Shown here: one piece after another, positions 9,652 through 19,120 of the stretch
How the letters are laid out: the number at the start of each line of letters is the position of its first letter
Numbering within the stretch: the first letter of the stretch is position 1
Translations under genes and position numbers: made by a program
Source of the DNA: Marivirga salinae
GTDB lineage: Bacteria > Bacteroidota > Bacteroidia > Cytophagales > Cyclobacteriaceae
DNA: 64,000 nucleotides
Direction: 5' to 3'
Assembly: GCF_030503855.1 (NCBI RefSeq)
Contig: NZ_CP129971.1
Coordinates: forward strand, 689,501-753,500
The notes under the pieces: model-generated
Seen by the model: the letters and a program-made list of their open reading frames with translations, nothing else
What the model was told of the DNA's origin: nothing
Database searches by the model: none

Positions 9652-10344
9652 ATGAATCATATTTTAGCAGTTCAAAACCTAAGTAAAACCTATAAATCAG
9701 GAGAGAAATCATTAACAGTACTTTCGGATATTAATTTCGAAATAGAACCGGGCAGCAGTTGTGCCATTATTGGGCCATCTGGTAGCGGTAAAACTACTTT
9801 ACTTGGATTATGTGCTGGATTGGATGAAGCCGGAACAGGCTCAGTTACCCTAGATGATAAGCAATTAGAAAAATTATCTGAAGACGAAAGAGCTGCTGTT
9901 CGAAATGCTTCAGTAGGATTTATTTTTCAAAGCTTTAATTTATTACCCACTCTTACTGCTTTGGAAAATGTGATGGTGCCATTGGAATTATTGGGCAAGA
10001 AGAACGTTAAACCAATTGCTGTTGATTTGCTTCAAAAAGTAGGCTTGGGGGACAGAATGCATCATTATGCTTCTCAACTTTCAGGAGGTGAGCAACAAAG
10101 AGTTTCCATTGCAAGGGCTTTTGCCAACCAACCTAAAATATTATTTGCTGATGAGCCAACTGGAAACTTGGATCAGGAAACTGGAGAAACCATTGAAGCT
10201 CTTATCTTTAATCTGAATAAAGAATTAGGTACTACTTTGGTTTTAGTAACTCACGATCCTGATTTAGCAAAGAGAACTGACCGAATCCTCCAGCTCAAAG
10301 GAGGAAAACTTATCAAAGATACTTTAACTACAGAAGAAGCTTAA
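9652..10344 (+). CDS. ABC transporter ATP-binding protein (YbbA/LolD-type)
   Basis: The 230-residue MacB/LolD-family ATPase has Walker [10 protein letters not shown] at residues 41-49, a Q-loop in [10 protein letters not shown], the signature LSGGEQQRV and Walker [13 protein letters not shown]. It lies 10 bases upstream of an 841-residue FtsX-type permease, an arrangement matching YbbA-YbbP. The complex is predicted to be a mechanotransmission or lipid/lipoprotein-handling ABC system, not a classical importer. The thioesterase (TesA) found next to ybbA in enterobacteria was not seen here. Confidence 0.92.
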   Translation: MNHILAVQNLSKTYKSGEKSLTVLSDINFEIEPGSSCAIIGPSGSGKTTLLGLCAGLDEAGTGSVTLDDKQLEKLSEDERAAVRNASVGFIFQSFNLLPTLTALENVMVPLELLGKKNVKPIAVDLLQKVGLGDRMHHYASQLSGGEQQRVSIARAFANQPKILFADEPTGNLDQETGETIEALIFNLNKELGTTLVLVTHDPDLAKRTDRILQLKGGKLIKDTLTTEEA

Positions 10345-10354
10345 AACCATTCTC

Positions 10355-12880
10355 ATGCAAAAACTAAATTGGTTATTGAAAATGGCTTGGCGCGATAGCC
10401 GCAGAAATCGTTCTCGTCTATTTCTTTTTATGAGCAGTATAGTGTTAGGAATAGCTGCACTAGTTGCCATTAATTCTTTTGGAGATAACCTTACTCAACA
10501 AATCAACTCAGAAGCCAAAGAGCTTTTAGGCGCTGATGTGGAACTGGAAAGTAGAAGTCCATTTACTGATTCTCTTTATCAATTTCTGCAAAATGAAAAC
10601 TTAGAACTTTCTGAGGAAAGAGCTTTTGCCAGTATGGTTTATTTCCCGAAAAATGGTGGGACTAGACTAATCAATGTGAGAGCTGTAGAAGCTAATTACC
10701 CTTTTTATGGTAAAATAGAAACTACTCCTTTTGAATCTGCGGAAAACTACAATACAAGTGAAAAAGCATTGGTAGACCAGTCTTTAATGCTGCAGTTTAA
10801 TGTGAGTCCTAATGATTCGGTTCGAATAGGGAATCAAGTATTTTCCATTGCAGGAGAAATCAATAAAACGCCAGGGCAATCGGCAATCACCACAACCGTA
10901 GCTCCTCCTGTTTTTATTCCGTTCTCAAAGCTGGAAGAAACAGGCTTGATGCAAAAAGGAAGCCGAATCAACTATAAACTATATGTGAAATTCCCTGATG
11001 GAGTTGATGATCAAAAATATTTTAATGAGGTTTTAAAACCCCGGTTAGAAAAAGAGGAAATCCGATTTGATGATGTGGAAGAAAGAAAAGAAGAATTGGG
11101 AGATGCTTATTCCGATTTAACCGGATTTCTGAATCTAACTGCATTTATAGCACTACTCTTGGGTTGTATAGGTGTGGCAAGTTCCGTACAAGTTTATGTG
11201 AAGGAGAAAGTGAAATCAGTAGCTATCTTGCGTTGCTTGGGAGCTTCTTCTTTACAGGGAATGTGGATTTTCTTAATCCAAATTGCAATCATTGGCTTGA
11301 TAGGTTCAATTATTGGTTCTTTGCTCGGAAGCAGCATTCAGTATTTTCTTCCTCAACTTTTTGCTGATTTCTTGCCATTTGAAATAGAATTAAGCTTTAG
11401 CTATAGCTCGTTTTTCCAAGGTATTTTAATTGGATTATTAGCTTCTGTGCTTTTTGCCTTAGTTCCGCTTTTGCAAATCCGTAAGGTTTCTCCTTTAAAT
11501 GTATTGAGAAGTTTAGGCTGGGGAAAAACTTCCAAAGCCAGCCGATTTGTATATGTTCTAGTGGTTTTATTCGTTTTTGGTTTTTCTTATATTCAGCTGG
11601 ATTCACTTAAGGAAGCTGCTGTATTTACTACTTCATTGTTGGTTGCTGCTTTAATTTTGATGGGAGTTAGTAAATTAATTATTTGGGCAGTAAGAAAATA
11701 TTTTCCAGAAAAAGCCCCTTTTACAACACGTCAAGGTTTAGCAAATTTATACAGACCGAATAATCAAACCTTAATTTTGGTAGTCACCATTGGATTAGGC
11801 ACAGCCCTTATTACCACATTAATGTTGAGTCAGGATTTGCTTTTAGATAAAGTCAAATTAAGCAGCAGTGAGAATCAACCCAATATGGTGCTCTTTGATA
11901 TTCAAAGCGACCAAGTGGATGAGGTGATCGATATAACCAAAAATGACAGTTTACCTGTTATTCAGGAAGTGCCAATAGTTACTATGAAATTGCACAGTAT
12001 AAAAGGAGAATCTGTCGAGGCTATCCGTGAAGACACTACGGCTGGAGTGAGAAATTGGGTGCTTAGAAGAGAATACAGAGTGACTTATCGCGATAGTTTA
12101 ATAGCTTCCGAAACGCTTCTAGAAGGAGAATGGAAGGGTAAAGTTCAAAATTCAAATGACTCTATCTTCATTTCCTTGGATGATGGATTGGCAGAAGATA
12201 TGAAAGTTGGATTGGGAGACCCACTTACATTTAATGTTCAGGGTGCTTTGATCCAATGCTATGTTGGAAGCATCAGAGAAATCGATTGGCAACGTGTGCA
12301 AACCAATTTCTTGGTAGTTTTCCCTGAAGGAGTACTGGAAGAAGCTCCAAAATTCCATGTGTTACTTACTCGCTATGAAAAAGTGGAAAAATCAGCTCAA
12401 TACCAACAAAAAGTAGTGAGTAAATTTCCTAATATTTCCATCATCGATTTAGATTTGATATTGAAAACCGTGGATGAAGTATTAGGCAAAATTTCCTTTG
12501 TGATTCAGTTTATGGCTTTCTTTAGTATTATAACAGGTGTAATTGTACTAATTGGTGCTGTTAATATCAGCAAATTCCAGCGAATGCAAGAAGCCGTTTT
12601 ACTAAGAACTATAGGTGCAAGCCGAAAGCAAATTGTTCGCATAAACTTTATGGAATATTTCTTTTTAGGAAGCATTTCAAGTTTAACAGGCATCATTATA
12701 GCTATTTTATCCGCTTGGGGACTTGCTTATTTTAGCTTTGATACTGTATTTGTTCCAAATCTATTGGCGGTCTTGATTACCTATATTGCTATTACAGGGC
12801 TAACCGTTTTCATTGGATTGACGAATAGTAGATCGGTGGTGAATAAACCGCCTTTGGAAATTTTGAGAAAAGAAGTTTAA
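10355..12880 (+). CDS. ABC transporter permease, YbbP-like, two FtsX domains
   Basis: The 841-residue inner-membrane protein has an N-terminal helix after a short basic leader (WRDSRRNRSRLFLFM), a large periplasmic MacB-like domain (about 45-240) and a first FtsX helix block (about 255-385). Two further helices (about 395-445) and a second periplasmic region follow, then a second FtsX block (about 715-830). Duplicated FtsX halves in one chain are characteristic of YbbP-type permeases. It pairs with the ATPase immediately upstream. The length is normal for the family. Confidence 0.9.
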   Translation: MQKLNWLLKMAWRDSRRNRSRLFLFMSSIVLGIAALVAINSFGDNLTQQINSEAKELLGADVELESRSPFTDSLYQFLQNENLELSEERAFASMVYFPKNGGTRLINVRAVEANYPFYGKIETTPFESAENYNTSEKALVDQSLMLQFNVSPNDSVRIGNQVFSIAGEINKTPGQSAITTTVAPPVFIPFSKLEETGLMQKGSRINYKLYVKFPDGVDDQKYFNEVLKPRLEKEEIRFDDVEERKEELGDAYSDLTGFLNLTAFIALLLGCIGVASSVQVYVKEKVKSVAILRCLGASSLQGMWIFLIQIAIIGLIGSIIGSLLGSSIQYFLPQLFADFLPFEIELSFSYSSFFQGILIGLLASVLFALVPLLQIRKVSPLNVLRSLGWGKTSKASRFVYVLVVLFVFGFSYIQLDSLKEAAVFTTSLLVAALILMGVSKLIIWAVRKYFPEKAPFTTRQGLANLYRPNNQTLILVVTIGLGTALITTLMLSQDLLLDKVKLSSSENQPNMVLFDIQSDQVDEVIDITKNDSLPVIQEVPIVTMKLHSIKGESVEAIREDTTAGVRNWVLRREYRVTYRDSLIASETLLEGEWKGKVQNSNDSIFISLDDGLAEDMKVGLGDPLTFNVQGALIQCYVGSIREIDWQRVQTNFLVVFPEGVLEEAPKFHVLLTRYEKVEKSAQYQQKVVSKFPNISIIDLDLILKTVDEVLGKISFVIQFMAFFSIITGVIVLIGAVNISKFQRMQEAVLLRTIGASRKQIVRINFMEYFFLGSISSLTGIIIAILSAWGLAYFSFDTVFVPNLLAVLITYIAITGLTVFIGLTNSRSVVNKPPLEILRKEV

Positions 12881-12890
12881 TTGAGTTTAC

Positions 12891-13667
12891 TTATTTCGTC
12901 AGAGTATAAAATAAGTCTAAACTTTCTTCAGCCTTTTCATTCACAAAATAATCTGCAACGGAGATTGATTTTACCAATGAATTATCAGCTTGATCCAGTT
13001 TGTTACGGTTAAGTCTGTTTAAAAACTCGTAAGGAATTCTTAGTAGTGGGGCTGGTAATCTGTATTGAAGATTTAAAATATCAAAACGGGTGATTTTCTT
13101 AACTGACTCTCGGTTTTTATCGTGATAATCCATCACCTTATCATTTCCTGCAATTCCATTGGCTTCTACTTTTGAGAAAATGGATTTACATAACTCCTCT
13201 AACTCAGGAGCAAAATATTCCCTAACATGCCAAGGATTTCGTGTCAAAGTCATTTTCTTATTTGGAGTAGAAATGATTGCTTTTCCACCTGGCTTTAATA
13301 CTCTATGAATTTCCTTTAAGAAGGTCTTATCATCCTTGATATGCTCTATCACTTGAAAAGAAACCACGGTATCAAAAGAATTATCAGCTATATCCTTCAA
13401 AGGCGGAATATGCATAGAAATAAATTTTGCTTGAGGATATTCCTTTTGTAATTCCTCAGTCAAACTTTTATATTTATCTATGCCCGTATAATGATCTGCA
13501 GCATTCACTAAAATCTCTAAACCTCTTCCTGTTCCACAACCAATCTCCAATAATTCACCTTCAATTTGTGGTTGTGCATAAACATATGCTGCCAATAATC
13601 TTTGATGTATAGGATTGTCTGATGCAATAGAATCAGAAGTGATTTCTGTGGTTGAGACTTTGGACAT
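12891..13667 (-). CDS. Class I SAM-dependent methyltransferase
   Basis: The 258-residue cytoplasmic protein has a UbiE/Methyltransf_11-type domain: motif I LLEIGCGTGRG at about 39-49, an acidic strand ending TGIDKYK, SFQVIEHIKD (motif IV) and RVLKPGGKAIISTPN. The substrate is unknown. It lies 10 bases downstream of the 2OG-oxygenase gene on the same strand, so the two probably form a bicistronic operon, perhaps modifying a shared small molecule or glycan. No lipid or quinone genes are adjacent to support a UbiE role. Confidence 0.85.
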   Translation of the reverse strand: MSKVSTTEITSDSIASDNPIHQRLLAAYVYAQPQIEGELLEIGCGTGRGLEILVNAADHYTGIDKYKSLTEELQKEYPQAKFISMHIPPLKDIADNSFDTVVSFQVIEHIKDDKTFLKEIHRVLKPGGKAIISTPNKKMTLTRNPWHVREYFAPELEELCKSIFSKVEANGIAGNDKVMDYHDKNRESVKKITRFDILNLQYRLPAPLLRIPYEFLNRLNRNKLDQADNSLVKSISVADYFVNEKAEESLDLFYTLTK

Positions 13668-13677
13668 AATATTTAGC

Positions 13678-14433
13678 TTAGCCGACTTTTAAAGCCTTTT
13701 TAATACTTTCAAAAAATGATGGTTGTGGTTTTTCCTCTTGATGCTCTGGGAAAATGGTATCGTGAAATTTAATGTCTTCCTGTTCTTTTTTGGTATAAAA
13801 AGTAGCAGAAAACATTTTTCTTTCCGCTTTATCGGGACATTCCAAAGGCTTAGTATAGCCATAATAAGAAGTATCTTTCACTTCAAAAATAACCGCTCTA
13901 TTAAACCTGCAAGAAACCGCTTTTTTACATTTGGAAACACAACCGTTCCACATTTCTAAAGCTCCGTTCCACTCTGGCTTCCATCTTGGCGTAAGATAAA
14001 GCTGTAAATTTAATCTACGCTGAACATCTTTCTCAGGATGAATATTGAAATCCACATGAACATCCTCAAAAGAACCTTTTTTTCCTTTTTGAATGCCTAC
14101 TCCAAAGCCATCGTTAGTAATAAAGGCATTTTTAATGCCCGTTACTTTCTCAATAAACTCCAGAAACTGTGGTTTTGCTATCTCCTCTTTCAGCAGGTTA
14201 AACAAACGAGGATATTCCTCAAACTTATCACCCTCCAGTTTATTCTCATGCCTGTCCTTTTTAGGCTTATTGAAAAGCTCATCCTCAGGAAAGAAATTAT
14301 GAAGTTTCTCTGCAGTTTCTGTTGACAAAAAGTCATCCAGAATGATGTGGTGAAAAGGTTTGGAAGATTCGAACTCTTCCTTGTACTGATCGATTTGTTC
14401 TTGACTAAAATGCTTATTTTGAATAAGTTCCAT
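13678..14433 (-). CDS. 2OG-Fe(II) oxygenase superfamily protein (prolyl-4-hydroxylase-like)
   Basis: I start it at the ATG at 14433 (MELIQNKHF), not at the TTG nine codons upstream. The ~251-residue protein resembles P4Hc-type 2-oxoglutarate/Fe(II) dioxygenases: FHHIILDDFLS near residue 28 is the usual N-terminal signature. HVD at 126-128 supplies the His and Asp iron ligands, and LNLQLYLTPRWKPEWNGALE is the conserved strand pair after it. The distal His and 2OG-binding Arg are less clear. It is probably co-transcribed with the methyltransferase 10 bases downstream. Confidence 0.75.
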   Translation of the reverse strand: MELIQNKHFSQEQIDQYKEEFESSKPFHHIILDDFLSTETAEKLHNFFPEDELFNKPKKDRHENKLEGDKFEEYPRLFNLLKEEIAKPQFLEFIEKVTGIKNAFITNDGFGVGIQKGKKGSFEDVHVDFNIHPEKDVQRRLNLQLYLTPRWKPEWNGALEMWNGCVSKCKKAVSCRFNRAVIFEVKDTSYYGYTKPLECPDKAERKMFSATFYTKKEQEDIKFHDTIFPEHQEEKPQPSFFESIKKALKVG

Positions 14434-14629
14434 AAAGGAATTTAAAATTTCGTGGCGCAAATATACACTTCAAATGTAGTTTGCTCACATAAAATTTAAA
14501 ATATTTAAATTTAATTTTCTATTACTTTCTCAATATTTCGATAAACACCCCAAAACGGTAGTGTAATCAAATGCATAAACCCTTTTTTTTTCTAAAAAGT
14601 GCCAAAATTATAAGTAATATTATAAAATT

Positions 14630-15205
14630 TCAACGAAATGATGTAGGAAAAAGCATTGGCGTTCGCACTTTGTACCTCTTATACTTCTCTCCAAAGCGGG
14701 CTATCAATCTCTTTTCCTCATAATGTATCCCAATAAACAGGTAAATCAGAATACAAATTGCGTGTACTAAATGTGTGTAAGTAGGATTAAAAATGACAAA
14801 ACCCACTAAGCCTAAAATTAAAGCCGTGTAAAGTGGGTGTCTCATTCTGGCATAAATACCTTTGGTTATTAATTTGGGTTCATCCTCTTCTTTTATTCCT
14901 ATAAATTGAGAAAAGCTAATAGGTTTAAAAGCCAATTTTGCCAATAAAAATCCGAAGGTAGCAATAATCAACCCCACGGATTTAGTAGCCTGTCCCTTAG
15001 GAAGGAAATATTGCGGAGGAATCAAGCTTCCTAAGAAAAATATAAATAGTACTGCAAGAATAGAAATAATGTTATAAAGCCTTCGGTAATTAACGGGTTT
15101 TAAACTTATTTTCTCCTTTATCAAATTAGAGGCAAGAACAGAATGAAGAATACCAAATAGCATCCAAGCAAAAATGATAGGCAGATATGCAATTATATCA
15201 GACAT
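14630..15205 (-). CDS. Isoprenylcysteine methyltransferase-like / NnrU-like membrane protein
   Basis: I start it at the ATG at 15205 (MSDIIAYLPIIFAW); a longer frame adds 19 basic and aromatic residues that do not fit. The ~191-residue protein has about five membrane helices. Its C-terminal signature GIYARMRHPLYTALILGLVG, followed by HYEEKRLIARFGEKYKRYK, is shared by the PEMT/ICMT and NnrU families of membrane methyltransferases. The in vivo substrate is unknown. It is a single gene. Confidence 0.75.
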   Translation of the reverse strand: MSDIIAYLPIIFAWMLFGILHSVLASNLIKEKISLKPVNYRRLYNIISILAVLFIFFLGSLIPPQYFLPKGQATKSVGLIIATFGFLLAKLAFKPISFSQFIGIKEEDEPKLITKGIYARMRHPLYTALILGLVGFVIFNPTYTHLVHAICILIYLFIGIHYEEKRLIARFGEKYKRYKVRTPMLFPTSFR

Positions 15206-15393
15206 AAAAAATCTATTTTTATAAAGGTAGAAATAAATTCTACGGATAATATTATAACACAAAATAACATCAGAACGTGATCTCGGAAATTAAATTTGCT
15301 TAATTAAAGAGAGAATAAAATTATCCTTGATATCATGTTTGCAATCATTAGGGAATACCAGAAAAATGAAGAAGAATTTTATAAATTAGTCTC

Positions 15394-15957
15394 ATGGATG
15401 GCAATAAAACTCTAGGCAAAGAAGAAATGGAAGATTTAATCAAGACCTTAAAAAATCGCTTTGATGAAAACCTCCACAGGCACAAAAAACTTGAATGGAA
15501 TAATATTCAGGAAAAGTTAGTAGCTAATCCTGATAAGTTATGGTCATTAAATGAAATGGAAAAATCAGGAGGAGAGCCTGATGTTATTGATTTTGATGAA
15601 AAAACAAATGAGTATATCTTTTGTGATTGCTCCCCTGAAAGCCCAAAAGGCAGAAGAAGCGTTTGCTATGACCGTGAAGCATTAGAAGCAAGGAAAAAAT
15701 ATCCGCCTAAAACCAGTGCATTGGATATGGCTTCTGAAATGGGAATTGAGCTTTTAGATGAAACTCAATATCGTCATTTGCAAAGCCTTGAAAGCTTCGA
15801 CCAGAAAACTTCAAGCTGGCTGAAAACACCAGCTGATATCCGAAAACTCGGAGGTGCAATCTTTGGAGATTTCCGATTCGGAAGAGTCTTTATTTATCAT
15901 AATGGCGCTGATTCTTATTATGGTGCTAGAGGTTTCCGAGCTTTGCTCAAGATATAA
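15394..15957 (+). CDS. DUF4256 domain-containing protein
   Basis: The 187-residue soluble protein has no signal peptide and appears to be a single full-length DUF4256 domain, with landmarks GGEPDVIDFDEKTNEYIFCDCS, RRSVCYDREALEARKK and the C-terminal tail YHNGADSYYGARGFRALLKI. The function of the family is not known. It is monocistronic, with a strong hairpin 47 bases downstream. Confidence 0.85.
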   Translation: MDGNKTLGKEEMEDLIKTLKNRFDENLHRHKKLEWNNIQEKLVANPDKLWSLNEMEKSGGEPDVIDFDEKTNEYIFCDCSPESPKGRRSVCYDREALEARKKYPPKTSALDMASEMGIELLDETQYRHLQSLESFDQKTSSWLKTPADIRKLGGAIFGDFRFGRVFIYHNGADSYYGARGFRALLKI

Positions 15958-16003
15958 TTCGAACATTTTAATGGGGAGTTCATCTGAAGAGTAGATAATA
16001 GGC

Positions 16004-16036
16004 TTCTAATGAAAATTGATTTTTCATTAGAATTTT
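16004..16036 (+). terminator. Hairpin terminator after the DUF4256 gene
   Basis: The 12-base perfect stem ttctaatgaaaa/ttttcattagaa around the loop ttgat is followed by tttt. The stem is AT-rich, so termination strength is uncertain. Confidence 0.55.
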
Positions 16037-16157
16037 GCAACTGAAAAAACTCAAAAAATAGACCCTTGGCTAAAAAGTCGGTTTCTTACTCAGCATCTAG
16101 CTTACTTGTCAACCTAAAAACCTCAACACTTAAAAACTTACTCACTTACACACCTAT

Positions 16158-16886
16158 TCACTTCTTCTTTAACCTCACATATACCAATTTCAAATTATTT
16201 TTATTGCCAAATCGCTCTTCTATTTCAAAGTTTTTAAGGGATTTGATAAGCGGTGTTAATTTTGCAAACCCATAATTTCTAGAGTCAAAATTAGGTTGTT
16301 TCTTTTGGAGCAGGTTTCCCACATCACCTAAGAATGCCCAGCCATCATCATCTGCCACATCGGTAATTGTGCTTGCAATTAATTTGATTTCCTTTTGTGT
16401 AACTTTATCTACAGCAGGTTTTGATTTTGATTTTTTATCCTCTGTTTCTTCTACTTGATTATTCAGGATTTCTATGTAAATAAACTTATCGCATGCTACT
16501 ATAAATGGGTTAGGAGTTTTCTTTTCTCCAATTCCATAAACTTTCATTCCTGCTTCACGCAGTCGTGTAGCTAAACGAGTGAAATCACTGTCGCTGGAAA
16601 CCAAACAGAAACCGTGCACTTTTTGTGAATATAGAATATCCATGGCATCTATGATCATGGCAGAATCAGTGGCATTTTTACCTGTGGTATAACCATATTG
16701 CTGAATGGGTGTTATTGCATTTTCCAACAACAAATTTTTCCACTTGCTTAAGTTTGGCTTTGTCCAATCGCCATAAATTCTTTTGATGGTAGGATTACCA
16801 TATTTAGCAATTTCCTCCATCATCTCTTTTACATTGGCTGAAGGAATATTATCTCCATCGATTAATACTGCTAAATTTATTTCCAT
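16158..16886 (-). CDS. NYN-domain (PIN-like) ribonuclease family protein with LOTUS/OST-HTH-like C terminus
   Basis: The 242-residue protein opens with LAVLIDGDNIPS, whose acidic residues are the first metal-binding Asp of the NYN/LabA fold. GKNATDSAMIIDAMD and LVSSDSDFTRLATRLREAG supply the remaining acidic positions (up to about residue 115). After a charged linker (about 145-165), residues 165-240 resemble a LOTUS/OST-HTH RNA-binding domain. LabA/MARF1-type proteins of this architecture are RNA nucleases or RNA binders. The active-site acids look intact. Single gene. Confidence 0.85.
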   Translation of the reverse strand: MEINLAVLIDGDNIPSANVKEMMEEIAKYGNPTIKRIYGDWTKPNLSKWKNLLLENAITPIQQYGYTTGKNATDSAMIIDAMDILYSQKVHGFCLVSSDSDFTRLATRLREAGMKVYGIGEKKTPNPFIVACDKFIYIEILNNQVEETEDKKSKSKPAVDKVTQKEIKLIASTITDVADDDGWAFLGDVGNLLQKKQPNFDSRNYGFAKLTPLIKSLKNFEIEERFGNKNNLKLVYVRLKKK

Positions 16887-16979
16887 ATTATAAATTTTAG
16901 ATGCTATTATCTAGTACTGCTAAATTGGAATTTAGTTGGTGAAGGAGCAACTTTTCTACATCTAGAATAGGTAATAAAA

Positions 16980-17663
16980 TTATTTGTACCCATCATAATA
17001 GAAGACTTCAAAGTCTCCATATTCTTCCTTGGTCTTGTTTTCAAGCCCTGATGTTGTGATCCATGTATCTCCAAATACAGACTCATATTCAATGAAAATT
17101 ATCTTTGAGCCTCTCCCAAAGTAACTATCAAAAAAGTTAGAAATTTTAGCTAAACCAGAGCTACCGCCTCCAGCTGAAAAAAGCTCCCATTCTTCTCCTG
17201 GACTTAATACAAGCCCGTCAAATATAGAACCAGAATTATAGCTATAGACTGTGTCGCTATTTTGTTCCTCATAAAGGTTGTACAGATTATAATGAAAGAA
17301 AGTTGAATCGCCTTCTTTAATATATAAGCCTTTAATAAAGGCAGGTCCAAGACCTTTATTTTGGATTTTTATCGAATACCAGTTCTCACCACCTCCATTA
17401 AATAATTGAATATATGGGAGAACGGATGCCTTTTGCTGTTTTACAGTTAGTTCATACTGTTTATTTAATATGTGGCTTTGGTATAGCAACACCACTAAAG
17501 TAAAAAGTGCAATCGACATGGCCGATAAACTCACAATTTTATCCGCACTCCAAAATTTCTTCTTTGTTGGCTGAGGTTTATATCTTTTCTTATAATAAGG
17601 CTTTTTGGCGGGCCTATTTTCAGGTTTACCTGGACTGTTTTGCTTATTTGGCTTTTCTTCCAT
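16980..17663 (-). CDS. Hypothetical single-pass membrane protein
   Basis: I do not recognise the family. The 227-residue protein has a Lys/Pro/Asn-rich N terminus (about 1-40), one membrane helix (about 45-66, SLSAMSIALFTLVVLLYQ) and a soluble C-terminal domain. The soluble domain is predicted beta-rich, starting with an Ala/Lys helix and VLPYIQLFNGGGENWY. The sequence is complete, with an ATG start and no frameshift. Confidence 0.6.
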   Translation of the reverse strand: MEEKPNKQNSPGKPENRPAKKPYYKKRYKPQPTKKKFWSADKIVSLSAMSIALFTLVVLLYQSHILNKQYELTVKQQKASVLPYIQLFNGGGENWYSIKIQNKGLGPAFIKGLYIKEGDSTFFHYNLYNLYEEQNSDTVYSYNSGSIFDGLVLSPGEEWELFSAGGGSSGLAKISNFFDSYFGRGSKIIFIEYESVFGDTWITTSGLENKTKEEYGDFEVFYYDGYK

Positions 17664-17986
17664 CTTTTTAAGGTTGGTCTATTTATTTAAATTTAAGTTT
17701 AAGGATACATCTGATTTGTTAAAAATGCAACTAAAACTTTTACTGTAATTAAAATTATTTCTTTTGTTAAGTTATTGTTTAATCCAATTCATTAAAAAAG
17801 TGGTTTCATACTTTGCTAATTATTCCATCAAATAACCACACTAATTTTGTGTTCACATTGAATTGTTGATAATGCAAGTTCCAATTAGTTTAAGATAAAT
17901 GAGTTTTATAGACTCCTATTAAAGGAGTAAGAAAGCCAATCAAACTTCTTTTGCTTTTATTCTCCATATCAATTACCTTAAATTTT
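17664..17986. other. Intergenic region, nothing recognised
   Basis: AT-rich divergent intergenic region between the hypothetical membrane protein and the DUF3137 gene. It probably carries both promoters, but no convincing box or RNA motif was seen. Confidence 0.5.
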
Positions 17987-19120
17987 ATGGAAATAAATGT
18001 GGAATTTAAGGAGTTTTATAAAACTGAGCTAAAATACAAACTTGAGAAAATTGAAAAAGAACGTTTGGTTTTTGAAAATAAAATGAAAAAAGACCGAAAG
18101 AAAGGTGTCATTATCGCTTTGGGTATTGCTCTTTTAGTTTCAATAGGTGTGCAAGCCATGCAAGAGGAAGGTAGCTTTACTGATTTTTTAAAAGCCTTTG
18201 CCATTTTTGCACCAGTTTTTTCACTTTTTGGGTGGGGTTTTGGAAGTCATTTTGCAATGAAAAAAATGTTGAAACTTAAAAAGCCATTTAAAGAAAAAAT
18301 AGTGGCTCCTATCATTGATCATTTCAATTCTAATTTGAAATATCAGCCAGAAAAATCAATCACCAAAGAAGAAATAAAAGACAGCGAATTGTTTCAGGAG
18401 AATATAGAGTATTATAATGGAGATGATTTATTTGAGGGTTCAAACTCATTTTCAGATTATCGCTTTTCTGAAATGAGGTTAGGGGTTAAAGTTAAGAAGC
18501 CGGACAAGGATGGGCATATGCGTGACATCAGTCATGCAATTTTTAAAGGCGTATTTTTAGTTGCTGATTTTCAAAAAATTATAATAGATTCTTTAATTAT
18601 TAGACCGAATCCTTCTTTTAAAGAAGAAAATGACAAAAAGCGATTTATCCAAAAAGGTTCAAAATTCCAGAAAGAATTTGCTAAGAACAAATACACTCAT
18701 TGGTACATTGAGGATGTAAAAACTTCCCAAACTTTAAGAAAAGTGGAAACTGGTGACGGCTATTTTGATGAACAATTTCTAATCTATAGCAGTGATGAAG
18801 AAAAAGCAAAAACTTTACTTGAGGGAGGTTTAATGGATTTCTTTTTAAAAATTACAGATTGGGAAAAGGAGCAAACCTACAACGATAAAATTGAAGGTCA
18901 TTTACAAGGAAATTATCAATTTCCTACCATCTATTTTTCAATTATTGGTAATAAAGCCTATTTCGGAAAGCCTTTTGATAGAAACTTTTTTAGTCCAGAT
19001 TTACTGAAAAGTATAGTAGATGAAGAAAGAACTGCAAAATTTTATCAAGAGATTAAAGAATTAAATTTACTGATGGAGCAGATGACCCAAATTATCCCAA
19101 AAGCTACCTCTAATAATTAA
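17987..19120 (+). CDS. DUF3137 domain-containing membrane protein
   Basis: The start is taken at the ATG at 17987 (MEINVEFKEFYK); the upstream TTG frame adds 12 unlikely residues. The ~377-residue protein has a charged N-terminal helix, two membrane helices (about 40-57 and 66-88) and a large cytoplasmic domain. The cytoplasmic domain contains EENIEYYNGDDLFEG and FKGVFLVADF, the core of DUF3137 (a galanin-like, Arcobacter/Bacteroidota family of unknown role). Its 3' end overlaps the convergent MFS gene by 11 bases. Confidence 0.75.
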   Translation: MEINVEFKEFYKTELKYKLEKIEKERLVFENKMKKDRKKGVIIALGIALLVSIGVQAMQEEGSFTDFLKAFAIFAPVFSLFGWGFGSHFAMKKMLKLKKPFKEKIVAPIIDHFNSNLKYQPEKSITKEEIKDSELFQENIEYYNGDDLFEGSNSFSDYRFSEMRLGVKVKKPDKDGHMRDISHAIFKGVFLVADFQKIIIDSLIIRPNPSFKEENDKKRFIQKGSKFQKEFAKNKYTHWYIEDVKTSQTLRKVETGDGYFDEQFLIYSSDEEKAKTLLEGGLMDFFLKITDWEKEQTYNDKIEGHLQGNYQFPTIYFSIIGNKAYFGKPFDRNFFSPDLLKSIVDEERTAKFYQEIKELNLLMEQMTQIIPKATSNN

